Assembly (NCBI RefSeq): GCF_023856365.1
Contig: NW_026042758.1
Location: 1 to 64,000, forward strand
Direction of reading: 5' to 3'
From: Brienomyrus brachyistius
Lineage: Eukaryota > Chordata > Actinopteri > Osteoglossiformes > Mormyridae
Length of the DNA: 64,000 nt
This document shows, piece after piece, positions 32,960 through 40,839 of this stretch (within the stretch, counting starts at the first letter, position 1; the number at the start of each line of letters is the position of its first letter). The notes beneath the pieces were generated by a model. That model saw only the letters and a list, made by a program, of their open reading frames with translations. It had not been told where the DNA came from and did no database searches. The position numbers and the translations under genes are program-made.

Positions 32960-34807
32960 CACAAAAGGAAAGGCCCCCGGAGAAGGAGGAGAGGACCGGA
33001 GGAGACGATCCGCCTGGGAGCCTGTTCGCTCTCCCGGCTATGGATCACTTCGGAGGAGAATGAGAGGGAAGTACCCGCTCTACCTCCAGCCCGGAAGCTG
33101 ACCACACACTACCCCGATCCCGTGTGGAAGTACTGGCTCTCCAGTGAGGATGAGGACGAGGAGCCCTTCCTCTACCCTTACCCGGAGCCGATCCTTTCAC
33201 CGCCTGTTTTTCAGGACATCGCACCACCTCTCGCCGCCGCTGGGCGCCGGAGAAGGAGGAGGAGACCGGCGATTGCCTGTCCCGAGGAGCTCCCTCCGTT
33301 AACGCCCACGGACACACAGCTCTCTCCCCCTGCAGTAACCACCCCGGAGGCGCTGCCCGCGCCTCACTTAGGGAAGCCGGTGAACTGCGCCTCCCAGTTC
33401 TTTGCCCTCCAGGGGTTGTTCTGGAGGATCTGGGGGGAACTGGTCCCTCCAGTAAGTCCGGAGGTAGCGGGGCTAGCGGAGCGACTCCAGAGGAGCTTTG
33501 CAGCATTTACTCCCGCTTCCGACCCCGAGGAGCTGGTGAGTATGGCAGAGGACGTGCGGCAGCTCTTACTGCTCCAGAGGGCTGCAGTCCCCGCTCCCGT
33601 GCAGCCGCCATTGCCGGCGGACCCCGCTCCCGTGCAGCCGCCATTGCCGGCGGACCCCGCTCTCGTGCAGCCGCCATTGCCGGCGGACCCCGCTCCCGTG
33701 CAGCCGCCATTGCCGGCGGACCCCGCTCCCGTGCAGCCGCCATTGCCGGCGGACCCCGCTCCCGTGCAGCCGCCGCCGCCTGCGCAGCCGCCTTCGCTGC
33801 CCCCACTGCAGCCACCTGCAGCTCCAGGGCAGGCGCCCCCACTGCAGCCACCTGCAGCTTCAGGGCAGGCGCCCCCACTGCAGCCACCTGCAGCTCCAGG
33901 GCAGGCGCCCCCACTGCAGCCACCTGCAGCTCCAGGGCAGGCGCCCCCACTGCAGCCACCTGCAGCTCCAGGGCAGGCGCCCCCACTGCAGCCAGCTCCT
34001 GTTCCTGACCGCGTTCCTGTTCCTGACCGCGTTCCAGTTCCTGACCGCGCTCCAGTTCCTGCAGAGGCGCCCCCTCTGCAGCCGCCTGCTGCAGCTCCCG
34101 GGCAGGCGCCCCCTCTACAGCCGCCTGCTGCAGCTCCCGGGCAGGCGCCCCCTCTGCAGCCGCCTGCTGCAGCTCCCGGGCAGGCGCCCCCTCTGCAGCC
34201 AGCTCCTGTTCCTGACCGCGCTCCAGTTCCTGACCGCGCTCCAGTTCCTGCAGAGGCGCCCCCTCTGCAGCCGCCTGCTGCAGCTCCCGGGCCGGCGCCC
34301 CCACTGCAGCCACCTCCAGTTCCTGACCGTGCTGCAGCTCCCGGGCAGGCGCCCCCACTGCAGCCACCTCCAGTTCCTGACCGCGCTCCAGTTCCTGACC
34401 GCGCTCCAGTTCCTGACCGCGCTCCAGTTCCTGACCGCGCTCCAGTTCCTGACCGCGCTCCAGTTCCTGCAGAGGCGCCCCCTCTGCAGCCGCCTGCTGC
34501 AGCTCCAGGGCAGGCGCCCCCTCTGCAGCCGCCTGCTGCAGCTCCAGGGCAGGCGCCCCCACTGCAGCCGCCTGCTGCAGCTCCAGGGCAGGCGCCCCCT
34601 GACCGCGCTCCAAGTCCTGACCGCGCTCCAGCGGCTCCCGGGCCAGCTGACCGCGCTCCAGTCCCTGACCGCGCTCCAGTCCCTGACCGCGCTCCAGAGG
34701 CGCCCCCTCCGCCTGCAGCAGCTCCAGCTCCTGTCCCTTCTCCTCCAGTGACTTTGTCTCTCTCACCCCGGCGAATTCGACCCCGACCTGGGGTCTGTGT
34801 CCCGTAA
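32951..34807 (+). CDS. 618-aa proline-rich tandem-repeat protein of the LTR element
   Basis: The ATG lies 3 bases after the LTR. Residues 1-20 are basic (KRKGPRRRRRG); residues 60-80 have an acidic patch (SSEDEDEEPF); a second Arg run (RRRRRRP) is near 100. Residues about 145-200 form the only globular-looking part (FFALQGLFWRIWGEL ... LAERLQRSFAAF ... EELVSMAEDVRQLLLL), which is amphipathic and sits where gag would be expected. From about 210 to the end come tandem repeats: an 11-aa unit (PAPVQPPLPAD) six times, a 12-aa unit (QPPAAPGQAPPL) about five times, then mixtures with PVPDRA hexads. It ends PRRIRPRPGVCVP. There is no zinc knuckle. It could be a highly modified Gag or a novel accessory protein. 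Several long frames on other strands across this GC-rich DNA are shadows. Confidence 0.7.
   Translation: MTDHKRKGPRRRRRGPEETIRLGACSLSRLWITSEENEREVPALPPARKLTTHYPDPVWKYWLSSEDEDEEPFLYPYPEPILSPPVFQDIAPPLAAAGRRRRRRRPAIACPEELPPLTPTDTQLSPPAVTTPEALPAPHLGKPVNCASQFFALQGLFWRIWGELVPPVSPEVAGLAERLQRSFAAFTPASDPEELVSMAEDVRQLLLLQRAAVPAPVQPPLPADPAPVQPPLPADPALVQPPLPADPAPVQPPLPADPAPVQPPLPADPAPVQPPPPAQPPSLPPLQPPAAPGQAPPLQPPAASGQAPPLQPPAAPGQAPPLQPPAAPGQAPPLQPPAAPGQAPPLQPAPVPDRVPVPDRVPVPDRAPVPAEAPPLQPPAAAPGQAPPLQPPAAAPGQAPPLQPPAAAPGQAPPLQPAPVPDRAPVPDRAPVPAEAPPLQPPAAAPGPAPPLQPPPVPDRAAAPGQAPPLQPPPVPDRAPVPDRAPVPDRAPVPDRAPVPDRAPVPAEAPPLQPPAAAPGQAPPLQPPAAAPGQAPPLQPPAAAPGQAPPDRAPSPDRAPAAPGPADRAPVPDRAPVPDRAPEAPPPPAAAPAPVPSPPVTLSLSPRRIRPRPGVCVP
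33592..34700 (+). repeat. in-frame coding minisatellite
   Basis: It starts with five near-identical 33-bp units from about 33592 ('gctcccgtgcagccgccatt' core). About five 36-bp units follow from 33800 ('gcagctccagggcaggcgcc' core), then 36-39-bp and 18-bp units ('gttcctgaccgcgctcca') to about 34700. All unit lengths are multiples of three, so copy-number change keeps the frame. Confidence 0.9.
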
Positions 34808-35579
34808 AGGGAGGGGACACAGACGCAGGGCTGGGGTCCCGCCCACCCTGCCCCCTGGCTCGCCCTGCCTCGCCTGCGCTGGGGCTCGGTTGGCGCCTGC
34901 GGGTCCCTCTCCGGTGCCTCGTCGCCCTGCCTCGCTCCCCTCTCCGGGTCCTGGTCGGTCGCCTGCGGGGCCCCTACCTCCGGCCCTCCCCCGGACATCG
35001 CCGCCTGCTGCGGCTCCCCCCTCCTCCGTGCCTTCGCCCTGGCCCCTTCCAGCTCCCTCGTCCCCTTCCCTGGTGCTCCCTCCTGCTCCCTCCCTGGCCC
35101 CTCCGCGGGTCCCTCGCCCTGTCTCCTCTGCCCCTTCTCGGTCCCCCTCCGGCTCCGGCCTCCCGGCCGCCTGCGGCCCCTCCGGCTGCCGCCCGTCGCC
35201 CGCTGGGGCTCCCACGGGCTCCCCTTTGTTCCCCCGCCTTCTCTCCCTTCTCTCCTGCCCTGGTCCCTCCTTTGTTTGCTCCTCCTCCTGTCTTTCCTCC
35301 TTTCTCCATTCCTGGTTTCCCGTCGTTCCCTCCCGTCACTCCCGCTCCTTGTGTTCCGCCTGTTCCCTCTGTTTCTCCCTTCCTGATCTGTCTGTCTGCC
35401 TTCCCATCCCTTTGTCAGCTCTTGTCGCACGTCTTGTCCCTGGCTTTGTTTTGTGCTTCGGTCCTGTTTCCCGTCGTGCGTTAATTCTGTTCTTGTTTTC
35501 CAGGTCCTGTTCTGCCTCGTCCCGTCCGTCGCCCCCTTCCTTGGCGCGCCCGGTGTAGCGCGCCTTTGGGGGGGGGTTC
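34808..35579 (+). other. pyrimidine-rich 3' internal region with second open frame
   Basis: The plus strand is dominated by C and T. A frame open from 34797 to 35558 (SRKGRGHRRRAGVPP, then Pro/Ser-rich) overlaps the end of the main ORF in another frame. In the relative at 6641-7653 the equivalent sequence is in one continuous frame with the upstream part. The region ends in the polypurine tract at 35568-35576. Confidence 0.5.
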
Positions 35580-35866
35580 TGTCATGCCCGGCTCGTCCGC
35601 TCCTCGTGTGTGCCACGCCCCCTAATTACCCACGTGTGATTTCCTGATCCTGCCCAGTCGTGTCTTGTTTCCTGCTGCCTTGTTCTGTGTATTTAAGTCC
35701 TGGTCTCCCCAGTTTGCTTTGTCTGTCATTAATGTCTGATGTTCGTAAGCGTGAGCTGTTTCCCGGTCCCTGTCCTCGTATTAAACTCCCGTTTGCCCCG
35801 TATTCCTGCTTCCTGCTTGCCTGCTTGCCCGCACGATCGCCGCTTCACCCGTACCCGATCGTGACA
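35580..35866 (+). repeat. 3' LTR
   Basis: It is identical to the 5' LTR except for one base (CTCCTCGTG against CTCCTTGTG near position 26 of the LTR). It is followed by the target duplication ATAAC at 35867-35871. Confidence 0.92.
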
Positions 35867-36015
35867 ATAACTGCCAGCAGAAAAGGAGAAATCTCATGCA
35901 GAAGTTTGCGCACGAGAATCGGTTGGCAGGCAGGATATCTGCTGGTAAATCATAGGATAAGAATAGGATAGTTCAGAATATTATTTTTAAATTATGCTTT
36001 TCTTTTTTCACATCT

Positions 36016-36340
36016 AACTGAATCAGGGACGGATTACAAACCGGGTTAGCGGGGCCGCTGCCCAGGGGCCCTTGGGGTGCAGGGGGCCCGTGGGCCCCAA
36101 GCCCAAAACAATTTGCAACGCTTATCAGCAATGTATTTTCGTTTGTCTATTTTAGAGGGCCTACATTCTTTGATCCTCTGCCTACAAGGTCCCCTGACCC
36201 TATAGGGAGGGTGTTTGGCTGCCAAGGGCCCTTGACTTGTGGTGGTTGTGGTGGTGGTGCAGGTGGTGGTGGTGGGGGGGGGCCTCGCGAACGTTTTACC
36301 CAGGGGCCCACACAACCCATAATCCGTCCCTGAACTGAAT
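36016..36340. mobile_element. hAT MITE with perfect 8-bp target duplication
   Basis: The element 36024-36332 (309 bp) has termini CAGGGACGGATTA and TAATCCGTCCCTG as perfect inverted repeats. It is flanked on both sides by AACTGAAT (36016-36023 and 36333-36340). The interior is GC-rich with a 'ggtggtggtgg' run. It has no coding capacity and is inserted in an intron of the hAT-like pseudogene. Confidence 0.93.
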
Positions 36341-37129
36341 AGTGTTAACACGTAGATTTTAGCAGTATTTAGAAGACCGACTCTTGGTGTTTGAAAAGAA
36401 GCATCAGCCCAGTTATATTTTCTTTGATGAGCCTAGAGATATCTCAAGATTAAATTAAAATGATTGCACATTTATGGTATCATAGGAAAATTGGGTTATA
36501 AATCACTTTCATATTCTACATGTGATTCTGTGTATTGACATTGTTGATCTGCATCTAATCTACTGTAATTAATGTAATTACAGGTGATGCAATATCCCAG
36601 CAGTCTGATAATCACCTGCACAATGAGGCAAAAGGCTTGGATTTTATATCCTTCATTCCTTCAGCACCATCCAAAGTTGATGTCTTTTTACATCAAAAAG
36701 TTAGTGGGCCTTATCCTGACCTCTGGATGTTCTGCAAGAACTTGCTGCTGCTGTCCTATGGGCAAGCCGAAGTGGAACGAATAGAGGTGGAGACCTGCAA
36801 CTTATCAGAGGAAACAGTTGTTGCACAGAGGCTTATATGCGACCATGTCAGAGTGTGTGGGGGAGCAACCAAAGCGCCTCTGACCAAAGGTGAAAGATGA
36901 GCGAAAAGCAAAAAAGAAAACTTGAGGAACTCAAGAGGAAGAGAGTCTCACTGGAAAGTGTATGTGAGAGTTTACAAAAGGATGCTGAGCACATGGCAGA
37001 GGAAGCAGAGAGTGCTGCTGGAACCAAAAGGGCAACATTACTTACCAAGTCCAATACTCTGAGCCGACGAGCGAAGGAGGAGAAAGAGCAGTTGGTGGTC
37101 TTAAATGCAGATACTGAAGAATAGGCTAC

Positions 37130-38660
37130 TGAACTGTGACTCCTAACACATCAAGAGTGAATCGGTGGAAACAAAAATATTTAGGTTCTTTGCATTTTTG
37201 GAGTATTTTACTTTCTGTGCCTGTTTGTACATTGTTCACAGCCATAATACTTTATAATTACAAGGTAGTTTTATGTTAGAGCTCTTGCTCCAATAAATAT
37301 GTGCCTTGTAATTAACTAAATTCTAGGCTATTCAGTTTTTTTTGCCCTCGTGATGGTCGTGGGTTGTGAAAAAAGCCTTCTTCTTAGGGGTACCGCTGGG
37401 GCCAGCCGGGCGTATGTCGTGGCTTCAGTGAGTACTTATGTTTGTCATGCTGCCTGTGTACTTTATAGCGGCACAACATATTTCTGCAAATTGCATGCGT
37501 CAAATTGTCTGTCTTAAAAAATATGAAGTGTCACCAAAATTTTAAACGGGGAATCAATCTCAATGAAAAATATTCGTCAAGTAACGTTCCTAAAATAATA
37601 TAGACATACTAATAATTATATATTAATAAATCGGATGAACGATGCATCCCAAATTGTATCCGCTGCGCACTTCTTAATCAGGGCAATCGCATCGTGGAGG
37701 TTTCTGCAGACGCCCAAAAAGACTTACTTAAGAAAACTGTTGCATGATAATTTGTACCATTTTCAAGGGTGGGGGGCGTGCAGTAGATGCCCCCTTTATT
37801 TTTGTGCTTCTGCCGTTCAAACCGAGCAGCACTGAGTTTGTCATGGCACCTGACGCCAAATCTACTGCTTAGCTGCTACAGACAGAACTATCTTCAAATC
37901 ACCACTAGGGGGTGTCAATGCTGCAGCTTCGTTCTATGGTTGATCTTTTTCAAAGACAGTTTTTTTTCTCTCTCTCCACATAATCAACTTAACTGATTAG
38001 CGTGCTTTCATAGTAATGGTTTTTAATCCGTGTTAATCTTCTGAACAATGACTAGTAAAGGTTCTATGAGGTTGTCCTACTTACTATGGATTTTAAGTTT
38101 TTTATCAAGGTGTTAAAACGTACCACAGTTGCCAGTCCTGTGTTTTATGTCTAGCAATTTGTACAGTTTCTTCAGTATAAACACATGCCATGATCTGTGA
38201 GAATCTCCTCCAGAACTCTGCATTTCCTCAAGATCTTTTTGTAATATTGCATCATGGCACTGCTCAGAACAACACAGATGGTGCATAACAACACAAGGGA
38301 GTACAAGACAACATGGTGCAGAAACAGTGCGATACAAAGCAGGACAAAACTGGATGATACGTGGTCAGTGGTGGATAAAGTGCAGTAACAGCTGTACAGT
38401 GCAGCTGCCGTGGAAATGACTGTTACAGGGGATGCAAAAGCTGCAGGTTTGAATTGTTTGGCGAATGAAGCTGTTCATGAATCTGCTAGTCAGTGTTTGT
38501 GGATGGTGGTCAGAGTCCTGGATTATAGACTGAACCTTGTTACTGTGGCAGTTAAAGTACAGCTGGTCAATGGAGGGCAGTTCAGTGCGAATGATGTTCT
38601 TAACAGACTTCGCAATGTACTGCCTTCCTGTCATGTGGCTCCACCATACCATAGTACTAC
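37130..38660. other. no confident feature; possible LINE-derived patch at 38240-38400
   Basis: Mostly AT-rich sequence with no supported ORF. The 38240-38400 stretch ('ggtgcataacaacacaaggg', 'cagtggtggataaagtgcagtaac') has the look of an old LINE 3' part, but this is only an impression. Confidence 0.3.
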
Positions 38661-38667
38661 TGTAAGA

Positions 38668-39675
38668 ACTAGGGATGTAACGATACATTCAACTCACCAT
38701 TTGATACGATTCACGATTCTGAGTTCAATTTTCTCATTTTTTGCAGAATGAGCTGCAGACAAATATATTCAAAAATATTCTTATATTTATCTTTCTGAAC
38801 TGTTGACACTGTTGTGAACAGTGCAACTGAATTTGAATAAAATACTGTTGAAAAAAATCCCAAATCAAAATAAGTAAATAAAAAAAAATAAATCAAATAA
38901 ATAAGCTAAGGTTTGCATGTGCAGCTTTTTAGCGTGCTTTGCCCTTTTAATAATCTTCACTCAGCTCACGGTGGTGCCAGTGGACCTGTTTGTGTATGTT
39001 ATCAGTCTATTACAATGTTTGCATGCAGTTTATGTCTTGTCTGTGCTTTTCTCGCTGTTTCCTCCTCGTTTGTGATTACCGGAAAGCTAATATGCTGCCA
39101 CACCGCCAATTGAAGATCGGGCAGTGCGTCCATCCATCCATTTTCTGAAACCACTTAATCCCAACTGGGATCGCGGGGGAGACCGGAGCCTATCCCGGGA
39201 ACAAGGGGCGCAGACAGGAACCAAGCCCAGGCAGTCACCTACACACCGCAGGTCGCACACACTCACACAACTACAGGGCCAATTTAGACTCACCAGTCAA
39301 CCTATCCTGCATGCTTTTGGACCGTGGGAGGAACCTGGAGTCCCCGGCGAAAACGGGGAGAGCATGCGAACTCCACACAGAAAGGGCCCTGGACCGAAGC
39401 CAGCACTAACCACTGTGCCGTCCTCAGTTTCAAATTCATTCATCATCTCGCGTTCGCTCAAAACCAAAAACTGACGTACGATGTCGACGTGATACGCAGT
39501 GACATCTGACGTCAAACTCACATTGTGAAATCAAATGTAATATTACACCAGTTTTTCTGTTAAAGTACTGTGAAGTACTCCTACAATAGTGATTCATTTT
39601 CCACATCAGCCGGTTTAAATCTTCATGCATTTGCACCGATTTTTAACTGATTTGTGATTCATCATTACATGCCAG
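38668..39675. mobile_element. candidate MITE split by a SINE-like copy
   Basis: The left end reads 'agggatgtaacgatacattcaa'; the right end, reverse complemented, reads 'ggcatgtaatgatgaatcac'. These form diverged inverted termini. A minus-strand SINE-like element (39118-39435) sits inside. No clean target duplication was found. Confidence 0.4.
39118..39435 (-). repeat. diverged member of the SINE-like family
   Basis: The minus-strand order matches the family: 'cagtggttagtgctgg', 'gagttcgcatgctctcc', 'gtccaaaagcatgc', and the end 'cagaaaatggatggatgg'. It is clearly more diverged than the other copies. The tail is a (GGAT)n run. Confidence 0.65.
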
Positions 39676-39991
39676 GGCCAGCAGCTCTGCATGGCTCGAC
39701 CCTCATAAACATTCTCCACACATGCTGTTCAGGCAGTGGCCACAGAAATTCCCCCAGTGAACTTTATGCTTTCTGTCGGAGAGTATGCTGTGTTCTGGCC
39801 TTAAACCCTGCATACTACTTTGCAGACTTTGATCCTCTTAACAACAATTGGCATTTCTGGTGGCTGAATATCCATCCATCCGTCATCCAACTGCATGCTT
39901 AAAAGCTGTGAATAATAGTAATAATTCTTAAAATTGCAACTATCTAGAATTTCAGCCTAGTTACTCAGCTAAATTACTATTTAAACCTAGA

Positions 39992-40370
39992 ATAATTTCT
40001 ATAAGGGGCGGCATGGTGGTGCAGTGGTTAGCACTGTCGCCTCACACCTCTGGGACCCGGGTTCGTGTCTCCGCCTGGGTCACATGTGTGTGGAGTTTGC
40101 ATGTTCTCCCCATGTCGTTGTGGGGTTTCCTCTGGGTACTCCGGTTTCCCCCCACAGTCCAAAAACATGCTGGGGCTAATTGGAGTTGCTGAATTGCCCG
40201 TAGGTGTGTGTGTGTGAGTGGATGGTGTGTGAGTGTGCCCTGCGATGGGCTGGCCCCCCATCCTGGGTTGTTCCCTGCCTCGTGCCCATTGATTCTGGGA
40301 TAGGCTCCGGACCCCCCGCGACCCAATAGGATAAGCGGTTTGGAAAATGGATGGATGGATAATTTCTATA
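39992..40370 (+). repeat. SINE-like retroposon with 12-bp target duplication (copy 2)
   Basis: The element body is 40004-40358, flanked by ATAATTTCTATA at 39992-40003 and 40359-40370. It starts 'aggggcggcatggtggtgcag', carries a B-box-like 'gggttcgtgtctcc' (one base off consensus) and ends in a (GGAT)n tail. The long target duplication and tail demonstrate LINE-type target-primed insertion. Confidence 0.9.
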
Positions 40371-40839
40371 TGTGTGATAGAATCAAAAAATATTTTGTTT
40401 TACATATAAATCTTCACAAGGTGTATTACACATGGTATTCCCCAGACACCGCCACCCCAACAGATGCTTTGTTTGTTAAGACAATAGCTCAGAAAGTGGT
40501 TGATCGATCTTTTGCAGCTTTTACCAAGGTTTGTACAAGCCAAAATTAAATTTTGAAACGGATCCCTGCCACACCCTGCCCTCCTGAACCTCCCGTTTCC
40601 TCCCTAGTGTGGTATAACGTGCCATGCCTGTTCCGCGTTTGTTTTACCTCTCCTTCCTGCCCTTGTGTTACTCATTTCAGGTGCCTCTAGTTTGCTCCCT
40701 GCTTAGCCTTGTATAAATGTGCTTCTCAGTCCTGCCTTTAATGTTGCTGCTGCTGTTTGCCTGTGTGTTCTTCCCTGCTTATGATTCCCCCGTGATCCAG
40801 TTGTGATCCAGTTGTCTTCATATCATGTATTCAACTCTA

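Larger units (their letters stand above)
32662..35866 (+). mobile_element. complete non-autonomous LTR retrotransposon with a proline-rich ORF
   Basis: Two 287-bp LTRs (32662-32948 and 35580-35866) differ at one base and are flanked by the 5-bp target duplication ATAAC (32657-32661 and 35867-35871). LTR ends are TGTCATG...GTGACA. A G9 polypurine tract (35568-35576) precedes the 3' LTR. The internal 2631 bp encode only a proline-rich protein, then a pyrimidine-rich 3' region; there is no protease, RT or integrase. A 10-base complement between the RNA start and the segment just after the 5' LTR suggests self-priming. It must depend on enzymes from another element. It lies inside an exon of the hAT-like pseudogene. 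Confidence 0.92.
31787..37124 (+). pseudogene. decayed spliced hAT-like transposase-derived gene, interrupted by an LTR element and a MITE
   Basis: Exon-like parts are about 31787-32027, 32531-32656 continuing at 35872-35934, and 36584-37124. The first contains KRKQLDVHVRYW and SHSTAEDLLEKFK before donor gtaagc. The second reads CQIVLSKMCKKALDKCPLKY. The third carries the region before and within the hAT C-terminal dimerisation block (LWMFCKNLLLLSYGQAEVER ... VAQRLICDHV). It then continues into a coiled-coil tail rich in Lys and Glu (LEELKRKR ... TLLTKSNTLSRRAKEEKEQL). This architecture is a widespread fish hAT-like family; the assignment is from memory. There are frameshifts near 31860, 31970, 35880 and 36896, and about seven residues seem to be missing after VER. 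A 3.2-kb LTR element sits inside exon 2 and a hAT MITE in the following intron. Confidence 0.6.

Noticed and set aside
33592..33780. Regular 33-bp repeats considered as a CRISPR-like array
   Set aside because: There are no unique spacers, the units are directly adjacent, the unit encodes in-frame amino acids, and the genome is eukaryotic.
33364..35616. 750-codon open frame on the minus strand across the LTR element, Gly/Arg/Thr-rich
   Set aside because: The plus strand is C- and T-rich with repeated units, so the complementary frames lack stops. The protein is a mirror of the repeats without domains. The same holds for the 437-codon minus frame (33507-34820) and the 224-codon frame at 6809-7483.
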